Below are positions 42,169 through 51,185 of a stretch of 64,000 bases of DNA, in pieces. This DNA is from JAJFJD01 sp965228695 (GTDB lineage: Bacteria; Pseudomonadota; Alphaproteobacteria; UBA8366). Positions within the stretch are counted from its first letter, which is position 1. Each line of letters begins with the position of its first letter. A model generated the notes under the pieces. That model saw only the letters and a list, made by a program, of their open reading frames with translations, was not told the DNA's origin and did no database searches. The position numbers and the translations under genes are program-made. Location: contig CBDDIB010000002.1 in assembly GCA_965228695.1 (NCBI GenBank), forward strand, positions 3,100,001-3,164,000, read 5' to 3'.

Positions 42169-43734
42169 ATGTCGTGGCAACGGGAAGTCGATGAAATCAA
42201 CCAACGCCGGAAGTGGGCGGAAGAATTGGGCGGGGCGGACCGTATCGCGCGCCATCGGGACCGCGGCCTCCTGACCGTCCGCGAGCGGATTGACGGTGTG
42301 GCCGATCCCGGGTCGTTCCGGGAGGTTGGCAAGCTCGCCGGCAGCGGCACCTACAAGGATGGCGTCGTGACGGGCGTCAAACCGGCGCCTTACGTGATGG
42401 GCATCGCGAAAATCGACGGCCGTCCCGTGGCGATCGGCGGCGAGGACACGACGGTCGGCGGCGGCACCTATCAGGGCGGGATGCGGCGCAAGGGCGGCCA
42501 AGGCGGGTTCGTCGACGATCTAGCGCTGGAGTACAAAATTCCCCTGGTAAGGCTCATCGAAGGATTCGGTGGCAGCGCCGGCACGGCCAAGAGCAAGGGC
42601 TATTCCGTCATTCCCGGGCACAGCCAGAATCCGAAACAGATTTTCGTCGATCTGCTGGGGCAGGTGCCGGTGGTCGGGGCGGTGCTCGGCGTCGCCGCCG
42701 GCGGCCCGGCCGGGCGCGCGGTGATGTCGCATTTCTCCGTCATGGTGAAAGGCAGGAGCCAGATTTTCGCGTCCGGCCCGGCGGTGGTCGAGCGGGGATT
42801 GGGCGAAACGGCGACCAAGGAAGAACTCGGCGGCTACAAGATCGCGGTCGAACAGGCGGGGACCGTTCATAACGCGGTGGACAGCGAAGGGGAGGCGTTC
42901 GAGACGATCCGCCGGTTCCTCAGCTACATGCCGCAGAATGTCTGGAACCTGCCGCCGAAGACCGCGTGCGACGATCCGGCCGACCGCGCCGAGGAGGCGC
43001 TGCTGAGCATCGTGCCCCGCGACCGGCGCAAACCGTATGACATGCGGAAACTGATTTCCCTCGTCGTCGACAAGGACTCCGTCTTTGAAATCCAGCCGAC
43101 CTACGGGCGCGCCGCGATTACGGTGCTGGCCCGCCTGAACGGGCGTGTCGTGGGGATCATCGCCAACAACCCCATGCTCGGCGGTGCCGTCGACGCCAGG
43201 GCCTCGCGCAAGCAGACCCACTTCGTCGACCTGTGCGATGTTTTTCATATCCCGATCATCTTCTTCGCCGACGTGCCGGGTTTCGCGATCGGCACCGCGG
43301 CCGAAGCCGACGCGGTACTGGTGGAAGGGATGCGCCTGCAATACGCCCAGATGCAGGCGACCGTGCCGATCACGTCGGTCATCATCCGCCGCTGTTTCGG
43401 CATGGCCGGCGCCGCCATGACCGACTACAACGGCCTGGATTTCAAGATCGCCTGGCCATCGGCGGAGTGGGGGTCGCTGCCGGTCGAGGGCGGGGTCGCC
43501 GCCGCCTTCCGCCGGGAAATCGCCGCCGCACCCGACCCGGCGGCCCGCACGAAAGAACTCGAAGATGAAATGCGCAGCTATTCGTCGCCCTTCCTGACGG
43601 CGGAGGCCTTCGGCGTCGAGGACATTATCGATCCGCGCGAGACGCGCGCCTATCTCTGCCAGTTCGTCGATGCGATGCAGGACCGCCTCGAACAAGGGGT
43701 CGGCCCGAAGATGAAATCCGGCGTGCGCCCATAG
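42169..43734 (+). CDS. Acyl-CoA carboxylase carboxyltransferase (beta) subunit
   Basis: 521-residue biotin-dependent carboxyltransferase of the PccB/MccB/GcdA family. It has an N-terminal crotonase-like half (VKPAPYVMGIAKIDGRPVAI, KIPLVRLIEGFGGSAGTAKS) and a C-terminal half with GRVVGIIANNPMLGGAVDAR, FHIPIIFFADVPGFAIGTAA and KIAWPSAEWGSLPVEGGVAA. ATG 42169 is preferred over the GTG just before it. No biotin carboxylase or biotin carrier gene is in the window, so the partner is elsewhere or the protein is an odd stand-alone member. The acyl-CoA (propionyl, methylcrotonyl, geranyl) is unknown. Confidence 0.88.
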   Translation: MSWQREVDEINQRRKWAEELGGADRIARHRDRGLLTVRERIDGVADPGSFREVGKLAGSGTYKDGVVTGVKPAPYVMGIAKIDGRPVAIGGEDTTVGGGTYQGGMRRKGGQGGFVDDLALEYKIPLVRLIEGFGGSAGTAKSKGYSVIPGHSQNPKQIFVDLLGQVPVVGAVLGVAAGGPAGRAVMSHFSVMVKGRSQIFASGPAVVERGLGETATKEELGGYKIAVEQAGTVHNAVDSEGEAFETIRRFLSYMPQNVWNLPPKTACDDPADRAEEALLSIVPRDRRKPYDMRKLISLVVDKDSVFEIQPTYGRAAITVLARLNGRVVGIIANNPMLGGAVDARASRKQTHFVDLCDVFHIPIIFFADVPGFAIGTAAEADAVLVEGMRLQYAQMQATVPITSVIIRRCFGMAGAAMTDYNGLDFKIAWPSAEWGSLPVEGGVAAAFRREIAAAPDPAARTKELEDEMRSYSSPFLTAEAFGVEDIIDPRETRAYLCQFVDAMQDRLEQGVGPKMKSGVRP

Positions 43735-43830
43735 TCTGCTGGGCAGCGCGGTTGCCCCGAACTCCGTTGATGTGAATCAACTAAGCATGGCGTTAGCCTT
43801 GATATTGTTCGAGGTGGAGGAGGCTATGCC

Positions 43831-44061
43831 GTGCCTTACGCCGAAAACAAAAAATCAAAACTCGGCCGTCTAAAGGAATGGTTCCGGAAACCCTTTCCAA
43901 ACATCAAGTCACATCTAGTCGAGGCGGTGCCGAACGAAATCGCCCTCTGCGAGTTCGACTGCAGCAAGACCCAATGCCGCTATGACGAATGGGAGAGTTG
44001 CGAGCGGCGGTTGCGGTTCGAGCGGCTACGGCGGGAATACGAAGAGAAATCCTGCTGTTAG
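43831..44061 (+). CDS. Small cysteine-containing basic/acidic protein, unknown
   Basis: 76 residues. Basic, Lys-rich N-terminal part (KKSKLGRLKEWFRKPFPNIK), a central cluster CEFDCSKTQCRYDEWESC with four cysteines, a charged helix (ERRLRFERLRREYEEK) and a CC end, so six cysteines in all. GTG 43831 has GGAGGAGG 7 bp upstream, the strongest argument for translation. Cysteine spacing C-x3-C-x4-C-x7-C might bind metal. I do not recognise a family. The nearest neighbours are the carboxyltransferase gene and the convergent sulfatase gene. Confidence 0.65.
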   Translation: MPYAENKKSKLGRLKEWFRKPFPNIKSHLVEAVPNEIALCEFDCSKTQCRYDEWESCERRLRFERLRREYEEKSCC

Positions 44062-44083
44062 GGTGCCGCCGTTGTGCGGGTGT

Positions 44084-45469
44084 CTATCCGTTGCGGTCGT
44101 ACATGTTCTCGACGAGATCGACCACTTTGCCGCGGTTATCGAATTCGATCCCGAGGCGTTCGTAGTATTCTTCGCGCGTGAGAAACTCGTCGTTTATTGA
44201 CGCCATATGCGCGCGCATGAGGCCGTCGAGATGCTCCCGGGTCTCCGTATGGCCCGCATCGTCGATCAAGTTGACCAACTGGTAGGGGTCTTCCCGATTG
44301 TCGTACAGCATCCATGGCCCGTCGATGGTGCGGACGTAGGTATAGCGGTCCGTGATGACCCCGCGGTATTCGAAGCGCATGCCTCTGAAATCGGGGTATT
44401 GGTCATCGCCCCTGGAATCGCCGATCGAGAACGGACAGGGGTTCATGATCAATACCGATTCCGGCGGGTCTTGGCGTTCGCCCGTCAGGAAGGGCGAGAG
44501 GTCGGTCCCTTCGACCGGTTCCGGAACCGGCAGGCCGGCCAACCCGAGCAATGTGGGCATGACGTCGATGACATTAATCGGTGTCTCGACCTGAATGCCT
44601 TCCGGCACGGACCCTGGATACCGGATGACGAACGGTATCTTGATTGCCTCGCTCCACGGCCACTGTTTCTTGTAGAGGCCGTGCGATCCGTGCATGTCGC
44701 CATGATCCGACGTGAACACCACGATCGTATCGTTCGCCAAGCCGAGTTCGGCGATGGTGTCGAGAAGCCGCTGGAACTGGTCGTCCAGAAACGTGGTCTG
44801 GGCGTAATAGCCCCAGAGGTCCTGGCGCGGCACGTCGGGACAGTTGGGCCGGCCCTCGATCGCATCGGGATCGTACATCTCGAGATATTCCTCGGGGACC
44901 AGGCGATAGGGGTGATGCGGCGGTCCCCAGGACAGGAAAAGGCAGAAGGGATTGTCGCTGTCGCGGTCTTTCAAATACCGGATCGCGTCGTCGGTTTGGG
45001 CGATTGCATCCCAGCCCTCCCATTTCCGCTGCGTGCCGGCACTGTCGGTGAAATACGAGCGGTCGTAGTTATGTTCGAAGTTGGCGCCCATCCAGTAGTC
45101 GAAACCCTGACGGCGCGGACCGGGCGGTACCGGGGCTGGGCGGTTGGGCCCGTCGAGATGCCATTTCCCGATATAGGCGGTGTCGTAGCCGGCCTGTTTG
45201 AAGCAATGCCCGATGCTTGTTTCCGAGGTCTTCAAGGCAACGTCGTTGATCACCAGACCCGTCGATAGCGGCGTTCTGCCGGTGATCAACGAGCCACGGT
45301 AGGGCCCGCAGACCGGCAGCATCGAAACTGCGTTCGTATAGGTCGCACCGCTTTTGGCAAACGCATCGATATTCGGCGTTTGGACATTCTCCTCGCCGGC
45401 ATATCCGACCGAGGAAGCGCGCAACTGATCCGCGAAGACGAACAACAAATTGGCTTTAGGGCGGTTCAT
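44084..45469 (-). CDS. Sulfatase (type I, formylglycine-dependent)
   Basis: 461-residue alkaline-phosphatase-superfamily sulfatase. The modification motif CxPxR reads C54-GPYRGSLITGR, so the Cys would become formylglycine; LLFVFADQLRASSVGYAGE supplies N-terminal metal ligands, YIGKWHL is the usual motif, and VFTSDHGDMHGSHGLYKKQ the second metal site. No signal peptide is visible, so it likely acts in the cytosol. ATG 45469 lies 13 bp after the DUF3604 stop. Last gene of the tctB-tctA-tctC-DUF3604-sulfatase run: a sulfate ester (or phosphonate/phosphate ester) imported by the Tct system is the inferred substrate. Confidence 0.88.
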   Translation of the reverse strand: MNRPKANLLFVFADQLRASSVGYAGEENVQTPNIDAFAKSGATYTNAVSMLPVCGPYRGSLITGRTPLSTGLVINDVALKTSETSIGHCFKQAGYDTAYIGKWHLDGPNRPAPVPPGPRRQGFDYWMGANFEHNYDRSYFTDSAGTQRKWEGWDAIAQTDDAIRYLKDRDSDNPFCLFLSWGPPHHPYRLVPEEYLEMYDPDAIEGRPNCPDVPRQDLWGYYAQTTFLDDQFQRLLDTIAELGLANDTIVVFTSDHGDMHGSHGLYKKQWPWSEAIKIPFVIRYPGSVPEGIQVETPINVIDVMPTLLGLAGLPVPEPVEGTDLSPFLTGERQDPPESVLIMNPCPFSIGDSRGDDQYPDFRGMRFEYRGVITDRYTYVRTIDGPWMLYDNREDPYQLVNLIDDAGHTETREHLDGLMRAHMASINDEFLTREEYYERLGIEFDNRGKVVDLVENMYDRNG

Positions 45470-45482
45470 CGGGATATTCCTG

Positions 45483-47693
45483 TCATTTGGGTTCGATGTA
45501 GATCGGGCTGCTCCAGGCGCGGTGGAAATCCGTCTGCACCACGCGGACCCAGTAGGCCCCTTCGCCGTCGCCGAAATCCTCATCGATGAATTCGAAGTCG
45601 GCGTCGCAGGATCCTTCCTCCGTGTGCATTGTGGAAGCGGTGACGTACTGATCGAGGCCGCCCAGTTCCCACCGCAGATCGCGGGACCGGACGTCGCCAA
45701 TGGAGAAGGTCAATTCGGCGGGCCCTGCTTTGAAGGCGATGACCGCGTCGTCGGAGGCATCCACATCGATCAGGACGCCTTCCTCTTGTCCCGACGTGAC
45801 CGATCGCCAGCGCACGTGATTGTCGCCCCAATCGTCGATACCGTATTTCGCCGTGTAGATGTTCAGCGGCGACGCGGCCTTGATGCGGCCGTTCTCGAAT
45901 CGCAGGCCGCCGTCCCATTTCATGAACCGTCCCCGATCCTGATGGGTCGCGCCCGACCAGATGATCTTGATCCGGTTGGGATTGCGCGCCGCCGCATTCG
46001 GCTGGAAGCGCTTCACCTCGTCACTGCGGTTGAACAGGCTGATGGACTCGATCGGGGCGGTCCCGTGCACCACGCCGCCGATCCGGACGGGCCCCGCGGC
46101 CGCGCCGATATCGCCCATGACATGATCGTCCGCGGTGACGTTGAGATACATGCGGGCGCCGGTCGTGCCGTAGCAATGCCGCGCCATCATCCCGTCGTAG
46201 ATTCCCTCACGGCTGAGGGCGCGGCAATAGATGGCGCCGAGCCCGCCGAGGACGGTCATTTCCGGTGTCGATGGATAGGCCAGGCCCGGGCGGCAGGTAT
46301 GATCGTCGCTGGCGCCGACGACACCGACCCGAACGCCGGCCGCCAGAAACTCGTGCAGCCGCCATTCGAAGACGCCGTGGTTGGAGCATATCTCGAAGAT
46401 CGGTTCGAGTTCCGGATCCTGGGCCTCGAAGTCCGAGCGCCGGCCGCCGATATGCGGAACCATAATCACCTTACGACCGGTTTCCGCGATGTACTCCTTC
46501 ATTTTCGCTTGCAGGTCGTTGGCATGGACGCATTCCGTACCGGTCGGATTTTCCCCGAGTTCCTCGGGCCAGAGCTGCCAATGGCTGCTGCGGTAGATCG
46601 GGCCTTCGTCATCCAGGAACAGCACGTTGCGGTCGCCGCCGGTTCCGGTCGGGCCGGACCATTCCCAGCCGAAGAAGGCCGCGAACCGGCCCGGTTCGTT
46701 GTGTTTCAAGGCGGCTTGGCGAACTTCCTCCAGGTCGGCATCCGACAGGATGAAGTCGTTGCCTTGATGCGTCGTGAAATCGATTGCCGCCAAATCGCGT
46801 GCATAGGCGAAATACTCGTCGGGCGTCCCAACCCCGACCGTCGAGGCAGTTTGCGCCTGGGTGTCGCCCCAGCAGATAATCTCGTCGACCCGGTCGCGAA
46901 CCATGATGGGATTGGATACGGCGAGCGTCGCGTCACCGTCCTTGAGTTTTAGGCGTCGCACGTCCGCGCCGTTTAGCGTGACGCCGTCGATCCATGACGC
47001 CCGGCCATCCTTTTGTGACAGAGACACGTCGACGGCCGGATCGGCATCCAGGGTCAGCCCCGGCGCGTCGACCGGCGTCGGGTTGCCGAATTTGTCGTTG
47101 CCGCGAACCTGAACCCGGAATGGTTTGCCGGATTCGATGATCGTCGGCGCCACAACGGTGAAATATTCGGAGGGTCCGCTGAGGATTCGAAAGTTGGGTG
47201 ACGTGCAGTAGACGCGTTTGTATTCGCCTGAACTCAGCGGGTCCATGAACACGGCGAAGTCGCTGGCGCTTTCCGGGAAGGATTGGACCGCCAGACCCCG
47301 CGACCCGCCGGACGTATCGCCAAGGATCACCGTGATGGTGTCGCCGGGATAGAGAGGCCCGCCCGCGAGCCGGACGACGGCGACCGCATTGAAGGGCCGC
47401 TTGTGCCCGCGCGGGTCGAAGAAGGTCTCGAAATTCGCCCCTTCGCGGGAGCATGTGACAGTTGCATAGTTATCCGCTGCCGGATCGTCGAATTGCGGTT
47501 GCCCGAAATCGGCTTGGCGGCGGGTCCCGATCTTGAGACCGCCCCCCACATCCATCGCATACGCGCCGACCGTGAAGGTCAGGGTCCAGGTCGAAAAGCT
47601 TCCGACGACGACGTCGGTGGTCGGCGATATGGCCACCGAGCCCCATGTCTTGATTGTCGTTTCGTCCGTGTTTCGTTCGGTAATTTTACCCAT
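45483..47693 (-). CDS. DUF3604 (PHP-like) protein
   Basis: 736 residues. The N-terminal 260 form beta-rich immunoglobulin-like segments (TVVAPTIIESGKPFRVQVRG); the DUF3604 core starts at 275 with WGDTQAQTASTVG, then EYFAYARDLAAIDFTTHQGN, AAFFGWEWSG, KVIMVPHIGGRR, SNHGVFEWRLHEFLAAG and VGVVGASDDHTCRPGL. In other DUF3604 proteins the first motif usually contains a His (GDLHGQ-like), whereas TQAQ stands here, so one presumed metal ligand may be missing. DUF3604 is PHP-related and expected to be a metal-dependent hydrolase. The gene lies between a Tct binding protein and a sulfatase gene, suggesting a joint role in degrading an imported ester. Confidence 0.85.
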   Translation of the reverse strand: MGKITERNTDETTIKTWGSVAISPTTDVVVGSFSTWTLTFTVGAYAMDVGGGLKIGTRRQADFGQPQFDDPAADNYATVTCSREGANFETFFDPRGHKRPFNAVAVVRLAGGPLYPGDTITVILGDTSGGSRGLAVQSFPESASDFAVFMDPLSSGEYKRVYCTSPNFRILSGPSEYFTVVAPTIIESGKPFRVQVRGNDKFGNPTPVDAPGLTLDADPAVDVSLSQKDGRASWIDGVTLNGADVRRLKLKDGDATLAVSNPIMVRDRVDEIICWGDTQAQTASTVGVGTPDEYFAYARDLAAIDFTTHQGNDFILSDADLEEVRQAALKHNEPGRFAAFFGWEWSGPTGTGGDRNVLFLDDEGPIYRSSHWQLWPEELGENPTGTECVHANDLQAKMKEYIAETGRKVIMVPHIGGRRSDFEAQDPELEPIFEICSNHGVFEWRLHEFLAAGVRVGVVGASDDHTCRPGLAYPSTPEMTVLGGLGAIYCRALSREGIYDGMMARHCYGTTGARMYLNVTADDHVMGDIGAAAGPVRIGGVVHGTAPIESISLFNRSDEVKRFQPNAAARNPNRIKIIWSGATHQDRGRFMKWDGGLRFENGRIKAASPLNIYTAKYGIDDWGDNHVRWRSVTSGQEEGVLIDVDASDDAVIAFKAGPAELTFSIGDVRSRDLRWELGGLDQYVTASTMHTEEGSCDADFEFIDEDFGDGEGAYWVRVVQTDFHRAWSSPIYIEPK

Positions 47694-47753
47694 GGTTTTC
47701 GGTTCCGCTCGGGTTGGCGCAATTCAGCATCGATCGGACAGATGCGAAAATCG

Positions 47754-47799
47754 AAAAACGGCCCGGCGCCACCCGACCGGCCCGAAGGCCGCCGGGTGG
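47754..47799 (-). terminator. Hairpin and T-run after tctC
   Basis: On the minus strand, CCACCCG and CGGGTGG pair around an inner GGCC-TTCG-GGCC stem-loop, and five T follow 10 bp later. It may reduce read-through from tctC into DUF3604, or serve as a partial terminator inside the operon. Confidence 0.5.
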
Positions 47800-47846
47800 T
47801 GTCGGTCAACCGGGCATCCGACGTGGACACCCACCGGATACCGCCG

Positions 47847-48836
47847 CTATTTGACCAGGATTCCTAAATCCGTGGCCATCTGGCGATACCGCTTGAAGTC
47901 GCTGTCGATATGCTTCTTGAACTCTTCCGGTCCCATGTAACGCGGCACGTCGCCGACGGCCTTGACCATCTTCTTCCAGCCCTTGCGCTTCATGGTGTCT
48001 TGGACCGCCTTGGCCCATTTATCGACGATCGGTTGCGGCAGTCCCTTCGGTCCGATGACGCCGCGCCAGCCGAAGATATCCACTTCCGGATATCCTTGCT
48101 CGGCGTAAGTGGGAACATCGGGAAACCCTTTGAGGCGTTTCTTCGTGGTTACCGCCAAGGCCCGGACCTTGCCGGCTTTGATGAAATCGATCGCCGAAAC
48201 CAGGTTGGTTTGGTGGAAATCGGCCTCGCCGCGCAGGAGTCCGGCCATGGATTTCTTGCCGCCCTTATACGGAACGGCCACGGCTGAATCGTTGCCGAGA
48301 TTCGCTTTTTTCAGCAGCAGATGAATGCCGAAAAAATGGATGCTACCGGCGCCGGCGTGGGAGAATTTGAGCTTTCCGGGATTGGCTTTGATCCCGGCAA
48401 GCAGGTCTTTGAGGCTCTTGTACGGAGAGTCCGCGCGCACGACGAGCACATTGGGATTCATCTGCGTCATCGCGATCGGTGTGTAATCCGCGGGCGTATA
48501 CCCCGTCGACGTGTTCATCGCCGGATGCAGAACATGGCCGCCGATCATGCCTTCCATCAGCAGATATCCGTCCGGCTTCGCCTTCAATGCGTAATTGATG
48601 CCGATACCGCCCGACGCGCCCTTCTTGTTGACGACGATGATGGGCTGGCCGATGTGATCCTGGATATTGATCGCCATGATCCGGGCGGCGGTATCCGTCG
48701 AGCCGCCCGCTCCCGAAGGAACCACCAACTTGATCGGCTTGTCGGGGTACTCTCCGGCCATTGCCGGTGCGAACGCGATTGCGCCGGCAGCCAAAACGGC
48801 GGCAGTTAGCAGTCCTTTTGGTCGTTGGTATTTCAT
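47847..48836 (-). CDS. tctC: Tripartite tricarboxylate transporter substrate-binding protein (TctC/Bug family)
   Basis: 329-residue periplasmic binding protein. Signal peptide MKYQRPKGLLTAAVLAAGAI with cleavage after PAMA, then EYPDKPIKLVVPSGAGGSTD, TAARIMAINIQDHIGQPIIV and MEGMIGGHVLHPA, the usual Bug pattern, and SHAGAGSIHFFGIHLLLKKA. Bug proteins bind carboxylates or other small organic anions with high affinity. It is 61 bp downstream of tctA, which encodes the large permease. The ligand is not known; the sulfatase downstream suggests an organosulfate. Confidence 0.92.
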   Translation of the reverse strand: MKYQRPKGLLTAAVLAAGAIAFAPAMAGEYPDKPIKLVVPSGAGGSTDTAARIMAINIQDHIGQPIIVVNKKGASGGIGINYALKAKPDGYLLMEGMIGGHVLHPAMNTSTGYTPADYTPIAMTQMNPNVLVVRADSPYKSLKDLLAGIKANPGKLKFSHAGAGSIHFFGIHLLLKKANLGNDSAVAVPYKGGKKSMAGLLRGEADFHQTNLVSAIDFIKAGKVRALAVTTKKRLKGFPDVPTYAEQGYPEVDIFGWRGVIGPKGLPQPIVDKWAKAVQDTMKRKGWKKMVKAVGDVPRYMGPEEFKKHIDSDFKRYRQMATDLGILVK

Positions 48837-48897
48837 GGTCTCCTCCTGTATCGATTTATGGGTCTCGATTTTTTTCGGACGAATGGTGCCTTTTCCT

Positions 48898-50409
48898 TTA
48901 GTCGGTGATGATTTTTGCGGCCTTCGTCCCTTTAAGCCGCCAGTGAACGAAAATTGAGGCGCCCGCGCTCAAAACGGCGAGGACGAGGAAGGTGACGGAG
49001 ATCGCGCTACTGACGAATATCTCCAAGGACCCGCCGGAAATGATCAGCGCCTTGCGAAGCTCGTTCTCGAACAACGGACCGAGAATGAATGCGATGGCGA
49101 AAGGGGCGGCCGGAATCTTCTGAATACGAAGCAAGAATCCCAGGAAGCCCACGCCAAACATGGATACGACGTCGACCATCGTGCCGCGCACCGCGTAGGT
49201 GCCGTAGGTGGCCAGGATCAGCACCACCGGAAATAGGATTTGCGTGGGCATGCGAACCACCCACTTGGCCATGCGGATAACGCCGGTGCCGACGAAAAGC
49301 AGGAACACGAGGCTGACGAAAAGTAACAAGAAAACGCTATAGACGAAGTCCGGTGACGATTCGAACAGCAGCGGCCCGGGGCTCAGGCCATGAATGACAA
49401 GCGCGCCCATCAAGACCGCCGTCGTCGTGTCGCCGGGAATGCCAAGGCTCATCATCGGAACCAGTGCGGGTCCGCAGACGGCGTTGTTGCCCGCTTCCGC
49501 CCCGGCGACACCCTCCAACGAGCCGTTGCCGAACTCTTCCGGTTTCTTCGAGAAACGTTGCGCCAAGAAATATCCGAGGAAGGCGGCCGGACTTCCGCCG
49601 AGACCGGGCAGGGCGCCAAGCAGGGAGCCGCCGGCGCTGGACCTGAGATACGTCGGCCAGTAACTCAAGAATCGGCGGAAGCCCAAACGCGGCCCCATCT
49701 CGCCGACCGAGACGGTTTCCCGAGCCTTGTAGGCTTCGACACCGCGAACGATGATTTCCGGAATCGTGAACAGGCCCACCAGCAAGGTAAGGATGTGCAT
49801 TCCGGCCTGAAAATCGTGGATTCCGAATGTGAAACGGCTGGACCCGTGTATCGGGTCCTGACCGATCGTCGCGACCAGAAATCCGAAACTCGCCGCGATC
49901 AATCCCTTCAACAGCGATTCCCCGGACACGCCGGCGATGATGGTTATCGAGAAGAGGATCACCGCGAAGACTTCCGCGGCCCCGAATTCGAGGGCGAATG
50001 TGGCGACGATCGGGAAGATCACCAAGGCGACCACGGTCGATAGGACTCCCGCCGTGAAGGACGCGTAAAGCGCCATCTCCAGGGCCAACCGCGCTTTGCC
50101 CTTCCGGGCAAGCGGGTACCCGTCGAGAACCGTTGCCGCGGCGTTGGGGGTGCCCGGTGTCGCGATCATGATCGCCGTTACGGAGCCGCCGTAGATCGCG
50201 GTGACATAGATGCCCAACAACAGCGCAATGGCGGATTGCGGGTCCATGAAGAAGGTGAGGGGCAGGGCAATGACGACCGCCATGATGCCCGTAAGCCCCG
50301 GTGTCACGCCGACGAACATTCCCCAGACCACACCGCCGAAACACGCTGCGATGACGTCCCATCGGAGGATTAGGACAATGCTTTGTAAGAAGGCGTCGAA
50401 ATCGACCAT
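48898..50409 (-). CDS. tctA: Tripartite tricarboxylate transporter permease, large subunit TctA
   Basis: 503-residue inner-membrane protein with about 12 hydrophobic segments. The TctA signatures are VVWGMFVGVTPGLTGIMAVV near the start, GIYVTAIYGGSVTAIMIATP, GTPNAAATVLDGYPLARKGK and VCGPALVPMMSLGIPGDTTT. Works with TctB and TctC for sodium- or proton-driven uptake. It starts 8 bp after the tctB stop. Its stop is followed by tctC after 61 bp. Confidence 0.95.
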   Translation of the reverse strand: MVDFDAFLQSIVLILRWDVIAACFGGVVWGMFVGVTPGLTGIMAVVIALPLTFFMDPQSAIALLLGIYVTAIYGGSVTAIMIATPGTPNAAATVLDGYPLARKGKARLALEMALYASFTAGVLSTVVALVIFPIVATFALEFGAAEVFAVILFSITIIAGVSGESLLKGLIAASFGFLVATIGQDPIHGSSRFTFGIHDFQAGMHILTLLVGLFTIPEIIVRGVEAYKARETVSVGEMGPRLGFRRFLSYWPTYLRSSAGGSLLGALPGLGGSPAAFLGYFLAQRFSKKPEEFGNGSLEGVAGAEAGNNAVCGPALVPMMSLGIPGDTTTAVLMGALVIHGLSPGPLLFESSPDFVYSVFLLLFVSLVFLLFVGTGVIRMAKWVVRMPTQILFPVVLILATYGTYAVRGTMVDVVSMFGVGFLGFLLRIQKIPAAPFAIAFILGPLFENELRKALIISGGSLEIFVSSAISVTFLVLAVLSAGASIFVHWRLKGTKAAKIITD

Positions 50410-50417
50410 GCCGCCCT

Positions 50418-51065
50418 CTATCCGAACAGCGGCGCAGAAAGCGCCGCCACGTTCATGAAGCCGTCATACGGACGCGACGACTCAAGCCAATCCAGAAGTC
50501 CGAGCGCATTGGAGGGCAGCAGGATATTGGCCACCTTGACGAAGAAGTAGAGCAGGACCGATGGGAGAACGACCGCGATGAGGCCGATGATCCACGGCCG
50601 ACGTTCGCCGAAGTAGAAGATGGTCGCTGCGACGCACAGCGCCGAGCCGAGGGTCAGGCCAACGAGATAGATCGCGCCGATATAGCCGATGCAGATCAGC
50701 GCCGTGCCGCCCGCTAGGGCCCAATCGGAATTCCGCGCGCGGCCCTGATTCGCCTCGCGCAGATAGGTGATGACGCTTTGCACCAGATAGACGGCGCCCA
50801 ACCCTGCAAGCAGGATGAACAGGGCGTTCGGTAGGAATGCCGGTGAGTTGACGGTGCCGGCGAATTTCGCGGGAACGTGCACGGCGGCGGGAACAACGAA
50901 GAGGTATCCAGCCAGTCCGGCGCCTAAACAGAGTGAAGCCGCGATGACGTCGCCACGGTGGGTCGGTGTTTCAAGATCGATTGGGGCGGGCGGTTGCTGA
51001 ATCGGTCCATGCCCGGAATTGCCGGGGATCGTTGAACGATCACTCTGTAGGTCATCGAGCGACAC
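50418..51065 (-). CDS. tctB: Tripartite tricarboxylate transporter small permease TctB
   Basis: 215-residue membrane protein with four predicted helices, such as VIAASLCLGAGLAGYLFVVP, FLPNALFILLAGLGAVYLV, WALAGGTALICIGYIGAIYL and IIGLIAVVLPSVLLYFFVKV. The C-terminal GLLDWLESSRPYDGF is free of helices. GTG start behind GGGAGG. First gene of the operon, 120 bp from the divergent lysR gene; the palindrome at 51141-51166 lies in that gap. TctB is poorly conserved in sequence; the assignment is based on topology and position. Confidence 0.87.
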   Translation of the reverse strand: MSLDDLQSDRSTIPGNSGHGPIQQPPAPIDLETPTHRGDVIAASLCLGAGLAGYLFVVPAAVHVPAKFAGTVNSPAFLPNALFILLAGLGAVYLVQSVITYLREANQGRARNSDWALAGGTALICIGYIGAIYLVGLTLGSALCVAATIFYFGERRPWIIGLIAVVLPSVLLYFFVKVANILLPSNALGLLDWLESSRPYDGFMNVAALSAPLFG

Positions 51066-51140
51066 CGAACGTCGCCTCCCGATTCTTACCCCCCGGACCC
51101 TCTAACGGGGCCATTGATACTATGTTCGGTTAAAAGGCAT

Positions 51141-51166
51141 TATAGGAAAAATATATTTTTTCTATA
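51141..51166. promoter_or_regulatory. 26-bp near-perfect AT-rich palindrome between tctB and lysR
   Basis: The half-site TATAGGAAAAATA is followed directly by its inverted copy TATTTTTTCTATA, with one mismatch in 13. An additional ATAGGAAAA repeat lies at 51173-51181, 31 bp from the first. It sits 20 bp before the lysR start and 76 bp before the tctB start, so LysR autoregulation and control of the tct operon are likely. Confidence 0.6.
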
Positions 51167-51185
51167 GATTTCATAGGAAAACACG

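Noticed and set aside
45450..46952. 500-codon plus-strand frame opposite the DUF3604 gene
   Set aside because: Antisense to DUF3604 motifs and in the wrong direction for the operon.
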